Source of the DNA: Phycisphaeraceae bacterium
Lineage (GTDB): Bacteria; Planctomycetota; Phycisphaerae; Phycisphaerales; UBA1924
Direction of reading: 5' to 3'
Assembly (NCBI GenBank): GCA_019636655.1
Contig: JAHBXB010000001.1
Span: 496,001-560,000, forward strand
Length of the DNA: 64,000 nt
Shown here: positions 38,028 to 45,817 of the stretch, piece after piece
Layout: each line of letters begins with the position of its first letter
Position numbering within the stretch: the stretch's first letter is position 1
Notes under the pieces: model-generated
Seen by the model: only the letters and a program-made list of their open reading frames with translations
Told to the model about the DNA's origin: nothing
Database searches by the model: none
Program-made: the position numbers and the translations under genes

Positions 38028-38567
38028 ATGACGACGCCGCACGCATCCCCCGCCTGCATTGGCCTCGGCTCCAACCTCGGCGACCGCGCCGCCCACCTCG
38101 ACGCCGCCCTCGCCATGCTCGCCCGGCTCCCCGGCACCGCCCTCTACGCAGTCTCCCGCCGGATCGAGACCCCACCGGTCGCCCCACTCGGGATCGAAGC
38201 CGGCGGCCCATACCTGAACGCGGCGGCGCTCCTCCATACTTCTCTGCCCCCGCGCGACCTGCTCCGCCATCTCCTCGCGATCGAAGCCGCCCGCGGCCGC
38301 GACCGCGTCAACGTCCCGCGCTTCGGCCCGCGCACCCTTGATCTCGACTTGCTCCTCTACGCCGACGCCGTCATCGACGAGCCCGGCCTCCACCTCCCGC
38401 ACCCCCGTCTCGCCGATCGCCTCTTCGTCCTCGAGCCGCTCGCGGAAATCGCCGGCGCCATGCCCGTCCCGGGCGTGGGGGGCGGCCGGTCCGTCGCCGA
38501 CCTCCTTCAGGCCCTCCGCTCCCGCTCCATCGTCGGCCGTGCGTCGCGGCAAGGAAGCGCCCCATGA
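38028..38567 (+). CDS. folK: 2-amino-4-hydroxy-6-hydroxymethyldihydropteridine pyrophosphokinase FolK
   Basis: Folate biosynthesis enzyme transferring pyrophosphate from ATP to the hydroxymethyl-pterin, 179 residues. Diagnostic segments: IGLGSNLGDRAAHLDAALAM, the YLNAAALL strand, and the ATP-binding region RFGPRTLDLDLLLYADAVID followed by LHLPHPRLADRLFVLEPLAE. The next gene overlaps its stop by four bases. No folP or folB is adjacent. Confidence 0.95.
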   Translation: MTTPHASPACIGLGSNLGDRAAHLDAALAMLARLPGTALYAVSRRIETPPVAPLGIEAGGPYLNAAALLHTSLPPRDLLRHLLAIEAARGRDRVNVPRFGPRTLDLDLLLYADAVIDEPGLHLPHPRLADRLFVLEPLAEIAGAMPVPGVGGGRSVADLLQALRSRSIVGRASRQGSAP

Positions 38568-39883
38568 TCCTCCTCCGGGTCCCGATGCTTCGCGCCCTCC
38601 CGGTACTCGCAGCCGCGATTGCCCTCGGTGCTGCGGCGCCCGCGCCGGCCCCGTCCGGACCGATGCCCGTCCCTGTCGAGTCCGCGTTCCGTGATCTCCG
38701 CGCGGCATACCGCTCCGCACCGACCACCGAGCGCATCACCCTCTCGCTCCGGCGGCCCCCGGCCCCCAGCTTGCCCGCGATCGACCGCTCCGAAACCTAC
38801 ATCGTCACACTCAATCCGTCGGCGCTCGCGCCGGCCGATCCGCCCCCCGCTGCGCCGCTGCTCCACATCGACTTCGGCCCGCTCCAACTCTGGGCCACCC
38901 AGCGCCGCGTGATCGGCCTCCTCGCATCAGACTCCGCACGCTACGCCGACCTGCCCGTTTCCCCACCATTCTCCGCCGAGTCCCTCGCCCGCGCGATCCC
39001 CCCGTTGGCCCTGCCGCAACTGGACCTCGCCCTCTCCGACTCTGCACGCCCACCCACGACCATCACGCCGTACGCACGAGGAATCGCCTGGACCCAGGCC
39101 ACGGTCGACGACGCCGACGATCCCACGGAAGTGACCATCAACGGCGCCACGGATGCGGGCCCGATCACGCTCGTCTCCGACGCCAAGTCAGGCATGCTTC
39201 GCGAAGTCAGGATCAACAGCCGCGGCACCCTGCTCCGGCTCACCCTCGAGCCGCTCGCCACCCAGCCGGGATCGCTGACCCTTCCCAACGTCGACGACCG
39301 GCAGCGCCTCGACTCCCTCGCCGATCTCCGATCCTCGATCGAGCCGGCAAAAATCGGCGCCCGCACACCGCCCCTCTCGCTGATGAGGACCGACAACACG
39401 GCGTGGACACCGCCCCCGGCTCCGGTCGTACTCATCATGTTCCGCGCCTCCGCGGCAGGTCCCGATCCCGGCGACCCCGAAGCGGTCGCCCTGGCCGCGC
39501 GCCGCGCATGGACCGACACCACCCCGGCATCATCCCCGCTCGACATCAGGCCCGTAGCGGTCTTCGATCTCGCGACCGCCGGCTTGTACGACCGCGTCCG
39601 CGAGACCGCCCGCCGCTGGACCCAGCCCCCGGCCGATCGAACCGCCGAGAGCGGAAACGCCGCGGACCCGGCGAAGGGGGAGGGGGGGATGGGGGGGGTG
39701 CTGTGGAGCCACTCGGAGACCACAACCCTCGCCTACTTCGCTCCCGGCTCGACCGCCGCCGCCGTGGTCATCGATCCCCAGCAGCGCCTTCGCGCCGTGA
39801 TCCCGCTGACGCGAGAGATCACGCCCGATGCGTTGAGAGACCAGGTTCGCCGAAGCCTCGCCGCGCCCGACCCCGACCCGTGA
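38564..39883 (+). CDS. Exported protein of unknown function
   Basis: 439 residues, secreted: N-terminal signal sequence (LRALPVLAAAIALGAAAPA). The middle (40-260) looks like a LolA/LppX-style beta fold (ERITLSLRRPPAPSL, ETYIVTLNPSAL, LVSDAKSGMLREVRINSRGT). Later, KIGARTPPLSLMRTDNTAWT and PPAPVVLIMFRA resemble the opening of a redoxin or AhpC/TSA domain, but no CxxC is visible, so any such domain is decayed or redox-inactive. G7 and G8 runs near 39682-39698 encode Gly-rich residues. It overlaps folK and precedes a terminator. Confidence 0.7.
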   Translation: MILLRVPMLRALPVLAAAIALGAAAPAPAPSGPMPVPVESAFRDLRAAYRSAPTTERITLSLRRPPAPSLPAIDRSETYIVTLNPSALAPADPPPAAPLLHIDFGPLQLWATQRRVIGLLASDSARYADLPVSPPFSAESLARAIPPLALPQLDLALSDSARPPTTITPYARGIAWTQATVDDADDPTEVTINGATDAGPITLVSDAKSGMLREVRINSRGTLLRLTLEPLATQPGSLTLPNVDDRQRLDSLADLRSSIEPAKIGARTPPLSLMRTDNTAWTPPPAPVVLIMFRASAAGPDPGDPEAVALAARRAWTDTTPASSPLDIRPVAVFDLATAGLYDRVRETARRWTQPPADRTAESGNAADPAKGEGGMGGVLWSHSETTTLAYFAPGSTAAAVVIDPQQRLRAVIPLTREITPDALRDQVRRSLAAPDPDP

Positions 39884-39895
39884 TCCCAAAAACAA

Positions 39896-39926
39896 CCGGA
39901 GCCCACGCGGCGAGCGCAGGCTCCGG
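39896..39926. terminator. Bidirectional rho-independent terminator
   Basis: A perfect eight-base-pair stem, CCGGAGCC with GGCTCCGG, and a 15-base loop lie between two converging genes. Read leftward, the stem is followed by TTGTTTTT, a good T-tract for the recombinase operon. Read rightward it is followed only by a loosely T-rich ATACGCATTTC. It is likely to stop transcripts from both sides, mainly the leftward one. Confidence 0.7.
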
Positions 39927-39951
39927 ATACGCATTTCATTAGACCGGTCGA

Positions 39952-40980
39952 TCAACCCGCTTCCGCTCGCGGGTGGGCGCTGTTGTACGCATCCTTGAGC
40001 CGCTGCGCGGTCAGGTGCGTATACACCTGCGTCGTGCTCAGCGACTGGTGGCCCAGCAGTTCCTGCACGCTCCGCAGGTCGGCCCCGTTCTCCAGCAGGT
40101 GCGTGGCGAACGAGTGCCGCAGCGTGTGCGGGCTGATGTCCGCGTCCAGGCCGGAGGCCTTCAGGTACTTGTCCAGTTTGCGGCGAACCGACCGCGTCGA
40201 CAGCCGCTTGCCGTGCTTGTTGACGAACAGCGGGCCCGACTGCCCGTGATCGGGCCAGAACTTCGAGTACCGCGGGTCCGCCCGCAGCAGCGCGACATAC
40301 CGCTTGATCGCCGCGAGTGCGTGCGTGCCCAGCGGCACCAGTCGCTCCTTCTTGCCCTTGCCCCGCACCCGCATCGCCTCGCCCGCCTCGTCGAGGTCCT
40401 CGACGTTCAGGCCGACCAGCTCGCTCACCCGGATGCCCGTCGAGTACAGCGTCTCGAGCATCCCGCGGTCGCGCATCCCCAGCACGTCCCGGTCGCTGGG
40501 CGTCGCCAGCAGCCTCTCGATCTGTTCGATGCTGATTGCCTTGGGCAGCCGCTTGCTCTGCTTGGGCGTGCGGATCGCCGTCATCGGGTTGGACTTCGCG
40601 ATCCCGCCCTTGGCCGCCCACTTGTAGAACGACCGCAGCGTCGCGATCTTCCGCGCCATGGTCGCCGCCGAATAGTCCTTGGTGCCGAGGAAGTTCAGGA
40701 AGTTCCGGATCGTGTCCGGCGTCGCCTCGCAGATGATCCGCGTCACCGACTGGGGCTGCGTCCCGGATGGCGCCTGCGGCTGGGGCTGCGGCGATCCACC
40801 TGACCGCAGCTGGAACGCGGTCTGCTCCCGCGCATCGGCCAGGTCAAGCCCGCTCTCGTCGGCGAGGAACTCCACGAACTGTCGGAGGTCGGCCCCGTAA
40901 CACCGCGCGGTGTACGGGCTGAAGTGCCGCTCATCGATCAGATACGTGGTAAAGGCGTTGGTCAGTGGAAGTGTTGACAT
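39952..40980 (-). CDS. xerC: Tyrosine recombinase XerC/XerD
   Basis: Chromosome-dimer resolving recombinase, 342 residues. Core-binding domain at 1-125; catalytic domain with Arg184 (TGIRVSEL), a Lys in RVRGKGKKERLVPLG, His285 and Arg288 (HTLRHSFATHLLENGADLRS), His311 and nucleophile Tyr320 (GHQSLSTTQVYTHL). The VQELLGH signature is closer to XerC than XerD. An unusual Gln/Pro/Ser-rich insertion (about 60-80) sits in the core-binding domain. ATG 40980 gives the typical N-terminus. It is the last gene of a leftward operon and ends at a strong terminator. Confidence 0.9.
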   Translation of the reverse strand: MSTLPLTNAFTTYLIDERHFSPYTARCYGADLRQFVEFLADESGLDLADAREQTAFQLRSGGSPQPQPQAPSGTQPQSVTRIICEATPDTIRNFLNFLGTKDYSAATMARKIATLRSFYKWAAKGGIAKSNPMTAIRTPKQSKRLPKAISIEQIERLLATPSDRDVLGMRDRGMLETLYSTGIRVSELVGLNVEDLDEAGEAMRVRGKGKKERLVPLGTHALAAIKRYVALLRADPRYSKFWPDHGQSGPLFVNKHGKRLSTRSVRRKLDKYLKASGLDADISPHTLRHSFATHLLENGADLRSVQELLGHQSLSTTQVYTHLTAQRLKDAYNSAHPRAEAG

Positions 40981-41035
40981 GCGAGTCGCTCCGTTGTCCC
41001 TCGGCGCCCTTCGGCGGGAGGCGTTCCTGTCTGCG

Positions 41036-41323
41036 TTATCTGACCGAGTCCCCTGCCCCATCGACCCTTCTCAGGCCGGGCTTGAGCCGCTGCGCAATCT
41101 GGTGGCTCACCAGCGCCGCGTCGAAATAGTCAAACGGCACCCCCGCCGCCGCGGCCAACTCCGAGAGAGAGGCCAGCAACGAAGATTCCTCGCCCGGGCC
41201 GCACGAGAACAGCCAGCGGTGCGCCCCCTTAACCAGGGTGACCGTCTGACCGCCCGTCGCCGCGGGCGCCGAGTAGGCGCCGTGCGACCCGGTGTGCTTG
41301 GCCTGCTTTGGTGAACCGCTCAT
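41036..41323 (-). CDS. Small orphan protein upstream of xerC
   Basis: 95 residues, no recognised family. The disordered basic start is followed by TVTLVKGAHRWLFSCGPGEE and a helix-rich part SSLLASLSELAAAAGVPFDY, then FDAALVSHQIAQRLKPGL. The compact alternation of strand and helices and clean coding pattern suggest a real, perhaps Planctomycetota-restricted, protein. It sits 55 bp upstream of xerC and 42 bp downstream of the lipoprotein gene on the same strand, so it is probably cotranscribed. No TM or signal sequence. Confidence 0.6.
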   Translation of the reverse strand: MSGSPKQAKHTGSHGAYSAPAATGGQTVTLVKGAHRWLFSCGPGEESSLLASLSELAAAAGVPFDYFDAALVSHQIAQRLKPGLRRVDGAGDSVR

Positions 41324-41365
41324 TCCGTCGCTCCGTTCCCGCGTCCCGCGGGCCGAAGCCGGCGG

Positions 41366-42163
41366 TCAGCGGGAGGATTCCATCGCTGTCGACGCTGTCC
41401 GCGCGAGCCGGAGTCGCTCTTCATCGAGCAGCCGGTTCACCGTCCAGAACGCCGCAAACTCTGTGTACAGGTCCATGCTCGCCAGGTATGTCCGCCACCC
41501 CATCGGGCTGTTCTGCGGGTTGTGGCGTCCCTCGGCGTAGTTCTTCAGATCAAACTGCACCCCGTGGTTCGAGCCGTCCAGGTAGTCGCTGACCACCGCC
41601 GACGGCTCGTCCTCGTTCCGTTGCTTGAGAGAGGGATCCTGATCCGAGTACGCCTTCTGCAGCGACGACGGATCAAACCCGCGTGCGGGGACCGAGCGTC
41701 CCGGCGCTGCGTACAGCGCCAGGGCCATCCCGACCTTCGGCGGGTTGTACGGATCCCAGGCCGTGATCACGCCGACGATCACGCCGTCGGCGCCGAGCGC
41801 CTGGGCCAGGCGCCTCGCGTCGGACCCGGACCGCACGCCGTTCATCCCCAGCGCCCGCATCGCCAGCAGTGTCCGGTTCATGGGAACCGCTGCCAGCCCC
41901 TGCGTCGCCGTGACGGTGTTCACGACGGTGTCGCTGACCGCGAGCGAGTCCACGGATGATGTCCCGGACTCGTTCATCAGCGGGGCCACCGCCCACAGCA
42001 CGTCACCCCTGGTCGTGTCGTAGGGCGACACGGCCACTTGAGGTGGGACCAGTTGGGGCTCGCTGCACGCCGTCGCCGCGAGAACCCACGCCGCCGCCAG
42101 CACGCACGCGGCGAACGCCGCGGGCGCACGACGGCACCTGAGCATGTTCTGCACACTTGTCAT
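41366..42163 (-). CDS. Lipoprotein, FlgO/CsgG-like fold (hypothetical)
   Basis: 265 residues with a long signal peptide ending in a lipobox (LAATAC), so probably a periplasm-facing lipoprotein. The mature domain reads as the alpha/beta fold of FlgO/CsgG/TolB-N-like proteins: LWAVAPLMNESGTSSVDSLA, VTATQGLAAVPMNRTLLAMR, ALGADGVIVGVITAWDPYNP and KVGMALALYA. A polar C-terminal domain follows (ASMDLYTEFAAFWTVNRLLD). It lies between the TolB-like gene and the small orphan gene. I cannot say whether it belongs to the flagellum or to envelope maintenance. Confidence 0.65.
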   Translation of the reverse strand: MTSVQNMLRCRRAPAAFAACVLAAAWVLAATACSEPQLVPPQVAVSPYDTTRGDVLWAVAPLMNESGTSSVDSLAVSDTVVNTVTATQGLAAVPMNRTLLAMRALGMNGVRSGSDARRLAQALGADGVIVGVITAWDPYNPPKVGMALALYAAPGRSVPARGFDPSSLQKAYSDQDPSLKQRNEDEPSAVVSDYLDGSNHGVQFDLKNYAEGRHNPQNSPMGWRTYLASMDLYTEFAAFWTVNRLLDEERLRLARTASTAMESSR

Positions 42164-42180
42164 GGCGTCCTGCCGTGACG

Positions 42181-42255
42181 CCGGGGCTCAGCCCCGGCCA
42201 ACGATCCTGCTCGCCCACCGCCCGGCGGCTCCTGCCTCCGGTGGTGCGGTGGGCG
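42181..42255. repeat. Paired GC hairpins between the TolB-like and lipoprotein genes
   Basis: Two inverted repeats. CCGGGGCT, one base, AGCCCCGG occupies 42181-42197. A ten-base-pair perfect stem, CGCCCACCGC with GCGGTGGGCG, spans 42212-42221 and 42246-42255 around a loop that can itself pair. The gap between genes is 131 bp, downstream of the TolB-like stop on the leftward strand. They may act as a transcript-end or stability structure; no T-tract is present. Confidence 0.5.
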
Positions 42256-42294
42256 AAAGAAGCAGCCCCGCCGTCAGGCGAGGCCGCTCGACGA

Positions 42295-43686
42295 TCAGTG
42301 TTCCGCGGCCGGAGTGTGCTCCGGCGCGGTGGCCGTTTCGGTGTGGCGGGCCCGACCGGTGCCCGTCGCAGCAAACACAGCCTTCTCGGTCCCGATCGAC
42401 CAGATGTTGTCGACACCGCCGCGGTCGGAGACGAAATAAATCCGTCCGTCCGGGCTCCATGTCGGCATCAGGTTCACGAACCGGCCGGCCGTGAGGTTCA
42501 CGCGTCCGCCGCCGGTGATGTCAGCCATCCAGAGGTCCGCCATCTGCGGGCGGGTGGCGCCGCCGGTCGCGGCGCCCGGGTTGGGGACCACGCCGAAGAC
42601 GATGCGCTGCCCGTCGGGGCTCCACGCGGGATTGATCAGCGCGGCGCTCTGGCTGCTGGCGATCTCGGTCGGGCTGCTGGTGTCGCCGGGCTTGTAGTCG
42701 AGCGTCCACACGCTGAAGGCGCGGTCGCCGCGCTCGCGGCTGCGCTGGAACAGGATCTTGTCGCGCCCGCCCTCGCCGCCCGCGGCGACGGGGGACCACG
42801 AGGGGAACAGGCCGTAGCCGATGAACTCGCTCGAGGCGGTCTGGTTCACGTCACTGACCCACATCTCCCAGCGGCCGCTCACCTCGCCCAGCCGGCAGAA
42901 GACAAGGCGCGTGCCGTCCGGGGACCACGACGGGTGCAGCTCGTGGGTCTTGTCGCTGGTCACCTGCACCGCCTGGCCGCCGTTGACGGACATCACGTAG
43001 ATGTCCCACGATCCGGCCCGGTTGCTGGCGAAGGCGATCCGCTGCCCGTCGGGGCTGATCACCGGCATGATGTCGTGGGCCGGATCGGCGGTGAGCTGGG
43101 TCAGCGTGCGGCCGTTGACCGGCTTGATGTAGATGTCCGCGGTGGGGCGGTGCTGCGTGCTGGTGAAGACAATCATCTTGCCGTCGCGGGAGACGCAGGG
43201 ATCGAACGCGCCGCCCTCGGCGGCGAAGGTCACCTGGGAGAGGCTCTCCATGCCGTCGAGCAGCAGGGCCTCGTTGGTCATCGCGGGGTTGCCGGGCGTC
43301 TCGCCGTACATGTTGACGGCGGGCTCGGCTTGGCGCCGGGCGGCGGGCGCGGCGGCGAAGACCGGGGCCTGCGTGCCCTGGGCCTCCCACTCGCTCAGCG
43401 CGTTCTTGGTCATGCGGTCCAGTTCGAGCGGATCGGGGTAGGCGCCGGGCGCGGCCGCGATGGCGCCGTTCTGCCGGTTCAGCGGTTTGCCGACAATCGT
43501 GTCGCTCGGATTGGTCGCCGGGGACGTTGCGATCGAGCCGCCCGTTGCGAGCGGCGCCTTATCGGGGGGGACCGTCGAGAAGACGGATCGAGAGTTGTTC
43601 GAGCACCCCGAACCCGCCATCAGGCCCGCAACAGCAACCAGGGCTGCGGCGGAGCCCACGCCAACGGTCTTCCTTGAAGTCTTCAT
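42295..43686 (-). CDS. TolB-like beta-propeller lipoprotein
   Basis: 463 residues. Signal peptide with lipobox (VAGLMAGSGC), a Ser/Pro linker, then a WD40-like PD40 propeller with about five blades. Each blade carries the SPDG-type motif, for example ISPDGQRIAFASNRAGSWDI, WSPDGTRLVFCRLG, AWSPDGQRIVFGVVPN and WSPDGRIYFVSDRGGVDNIW. TolB propellers work with Pal and TolA at the outer membrane; no pal or tolQRA genes are visible, so it may have another binding role. ATG 43686 was chosen for the signal peptide. It heads the leftward operon ending in xerC. Confidence 0.78.
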   Translation of the reverse strand: MKTSRKTVGVGSAAALVAVAGLMAGSGCSNNSRSVFSTVPPDKAPLATGGSIATSPATNPSDTIVGKPLNRQNGAIAAAPGAYPDPLELDRMTKNALSEWEAQGTQAPVFAAAPAARRQAEPAVNMYGETPGNPAMTNEALLLDGMESLSQVTFAAEGGAFDPCVSRDGKMIVFTSTQHRPTADIYIKPVNGRTLTQLTADPAHDIMPVISPDGQRIAFASNRAGSWDIYVMSVNGGQAVQVTSDKTHELHPSWSPDGTRLVFCRLGEVSGRWEMWVSDVNQTASSEFIGYGLFPSWSPVAAGGEGGRDKILFQRSRERGDRAFSVWTLDYKPGDTSSPTEIASSQSAALINPAWSPDGQRIVFGVVPNPGAATGGATRPQMADLWMADITGGGRVNLTAGRFVNLMPTWSPDGRIYFVSDRGGVDNIWSIGTEKAVFAATGTGRARHTETATAPEHTPAAEH

Positions 43687-44061
43687 TCGGCCAGGCCTCC
43701 CGGTCGGACCATCACCACGTCCGACCCTCTTCCCGCGGCACACGCGGGCGAGGTATTGCCCGTGCTCCGCGACTGCGGTCCCCGCCGAGACTCCGCGGCG
43801 GCGGGTTCCGACACGAGTTCGTCCGGCCCGGCCTCCGGCCGTGCTTCCGTTACGCACGCGGCGTCCTGCCGCGCCTGGCCTGGGTTTATCGGACTGCCCT
43901 GGCCCGGCGCTTGAGGACCACCGCGAATGCGCACCACAGCATCGGACCAAACAAAGGCCCGCATAAGCAGCCGGTGGAATTTCGGACGCTCCCCTGCCCA
44001 TCCCCTCCCCCTTCCCCTCTGACAATTCCGCTCCCCCGTCTCTCTCCCCCTGATTGAGTCG
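43687..44061. other. Intergenic region upstream of the TolB-like gene
   Basis: 375 bp without a gene. It should carry the leftward promoter of the TolB-like operon, although I find no convincing -35/-10 pair. Between about 43985 and 44053 the plus strand is a long pyrimidine tract of C and T, so the leftward strand is purine-rich. There are no clear inverted repeats. Confidence 0.4.
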
Positions 44062-44355
44062 CTATTCGTCGCGGCCGGCCACCGGGACGCTGAGGATGGC
44101 TGGGGTATCACCCGGGCGTTCCCAGACGGCGTCGCGGCCGCGGGGGCGCTGGGCGCTGACCAGGTGGTCGAGGTAGACGGAGAGAGCGCGGTCGGTGAAC
44201 CGGTCCAGGAAGCCGGCGGTGGCGGAGGGGTTCATGGAGAGGATGCGGTCGACGATCTGCGGCCGCGTGAGCGTGCGGGAAGCGAGCGTTTCTCGGATTG
44301 AGCTCGGACCCTCATCGCCAGCCCAACGCCCTGCACGATCGTTCTCGGTCACCAT
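44062..44355 (-). CDS. Small orphan protein
   Basis: 97 residues, no recognised family. After a 20-residue polar start, the sequence becomes strongly patterned and helical: SRTLTRPQIVDRILSMNPSA, TAGFLDRFTDRALSVYLDHL and VSAQRPRGRDAVWERPGDTP, ending in AILSVP. This resembles short proteins I associate with Planctomycetota, and the frame here is coding-like, unlike the long overlapping opposite frames. It diverges from the gene at 44555. No TM or signal peptide. Confidence 0.55.
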   Translation of the reverse strand: MVTENDRAGRWAGDEGPSSIRETLASRTLTRPQIVDRILSMNPSATAGFLDRFTDRALSVYLDHLVSAQRPRGRDAVWERPGDTPAILSVPVAGRDE

Positions 44356-44554
44356 TGCTATGGACTCCACGACTCGCCCAACCCGCCCAGCCTCGGGATC
44401 GAGGCGGCAGGTCATCGGACTGACGTCATCGGGGAACCCAGCATGTAACCCCGAGCGGTCCTTGCAGGCGGTGCGAGCAAGCGACGGGCCAGGGCTGAAT
44501 TGCGCAGAAACGGCGCGTTTCAATCCGGGTGCGGCGGTCATAGGCTCTGCGATC

Positions 44555-45196
44555 GTGGCACTCCTGCTCTCTACAAGGAATGGCGAGATCCGGTCGGCCG
44601 GGGGTGGTGGCGCGGTGTGGGGGCGGTGGTGGGCACGGAACGTGGCGGGCGGCGAGGTCGTGCGCGGGGAGGAAATGAGCCGGGACGAAGTGGCGGTGGC
44701 GTGGTCGGGGACGGTCGCCGACGGGTTGTTCGAGGCGGATCCGCGCACGTGGGGGGCGGCGGGGTGGGGGGCGCTGAAGGCGGGGTGCATAGCGCTGGCG
44801 CCGACGGCGATCGGCGCGGGGGCGATGGTGGCGCTGCGGACCCATGCGATGCACGTGCTCTCGGATGCGCCGTCGTGCCGGCGGTTCGGCGAGTGGTGCC
44901 GGGAGCAGTTCGGCGCGGAGAGCCCGTTCAGGATCGTGGTGGATCCGGAATCGAACCTGACCGAGTCCATGCTGGGCGCGGCGGAGGACCACATTGCGCG
45001 GCTGCTGCAGTGGGTTGCGGACCTGGACGTGGTTGCGGCGATCGTGGTGCCGCGGATGGCGGTGCTGCCGGGGCCGGTGGTGGTTGATCTGCTGCGGGCG
45101 CACGCGCCGGCGGGGGCGCCGCTGATGGTGACCGACGAGCAAGGGGATCCGGCGGAGGTGCTGGCCCGTCTCGCCGCTGGGGGGCTTGGCGCATAA
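44555..45196 (+). CDS. Hypothetical protein upstream of nuoC
   Basis: About 213 residues, not recognised. The N-terminal third is Gly/Ala/Trp-rich (AWSGTVADGLFEADPRTWGA). The rest has helices and a Rossmann-like second half: HAMHVLSDAPSCRRFGEWCR, FRIVVDPESNLTESMLGAAE, DVVAAIVVPRMAVLPGPVVV and APLMVTDEQGDPAEVLARL. Start GTG 44555 is plausible; ATG 44675 with GGGAGG close by is an alternative. It ends 32 bp before nuoC. The gene is real by coding character, but its role is unknown. Confidence 0.6.
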   Translation: MALLLSTRNGEIRSAGGGGAVWGRWWARNVAGGEVVRGEEMSRDEVAVAWSGTVADGLFEADPRTWGAAGWGALKAGCIALAPTAIGAGAMVALRTHAMHVLSDAPSCRRFGEWCREQFGAESPFRIVVDPESNLTESMLGAAEDHIARLLQWVADLDVVAAIVVPRMAVLPGPVVVDLLRAHAPAGAPLMVTDEQGDPAEVLARLAAGGLGA

Positions 45197-45228
45197 CCTT
45201 GCGGGTCTGCCTGAGGGAGCCCACGCGC

Positions 45229-45789
45229 ATGCCACCTGCCCCGCCCGTTCTGGATCACCCCGCGTTCAAACTCGTGAAGGAGGCGTTCCCCGACGCCGCG
45301 TTTCGCGCTACGGAGTTTCGCGGGCAGTCGACGCTGATCGTGGAGCCGGGGGACCTGCACAAGGTGATGGCGTTCCTCAAGCAGGACCCGCGGGCGAACT
45401 ACTGCTTCCTGAGCGATGTTGTCGGCATCGATTACCTGAACTACCCGGCGAAGACGATCGGCCGGTTTGCGGTGGTGTACAACCTGGTCTGCTTCGACCG
45501 CGACGACCGGTTCTTTGTGAAGGTGTTTCTCGATCCCTCGCTCCCCACGGACGGCATCGTCGAAGACCCGGCGCTGTATGTCGACTCGGTTACGGACCTG
45601 TGGCCGGGGGCGGAGTGGCTGGAGCGGGAGGTGTTCGACATGTTCGGCATCCGCTTCCGCAACCACCCGGACCTGCGGCGGATTCTGACGTGGGAGGAAT
45701 ACCCGGCGCACCCGCTGCGCAAGGACTACCCGCTCCGCGGGCGCGGCGAGCGGGAGACATACAAGATTGTCGATCGGTCGACGGCGTGA
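45229..45789 (+). CDS. nuoC: NADH-quinone oxidoreductase subunit C (NuoC)
   Basis: Peripheral-arm 30-kDa subunit of respiratory complex I, 186 residues. Motifs: LHKVMAFLKQDPRANYCFLS, DLWPGAEWLEREVFDMFGIR and FRNHPDLRRILTWEEYPAHP followed by LRKDYPLRG, the complex-I 30-kDa signature. Start ATG 45229 has GAGGGAG upstream. No other nuo genes are present in the window; the downstream gene is on the opposite strand. An isolated nuoC implies that complex I genes are dispersed or that this is an extra copy. Confidence 0.93.
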   Translation: MPPAPPVLDHPAFKLVKEAFPDAAFRATEFRGQSTLIVEPGDLHKVMAFLKQDPRANYCFLSDVVGIDYLNYPAKTIGRFAVVYNLVCFDRDDRFFVKVFLDPSLPTDGIVEDPALYVDSVTDLWPGAEWLEREVFDMFGIRFRNHPDLRRILTWEEYPAHPLRKDYPLRGRGERETYKIVDRSTA

Positions 45790-45817
45790 GCCGCGGGGGG
45801 CGCGGGGCGGGGTGAAC

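Noticed and set aside
44062-45711. 549-residue leftward ORF running through the nuoC region
   Set aside because: Only its last 97 codons (44062-44355) look coding; the rest is antisense to nuoC and the upstream gene.
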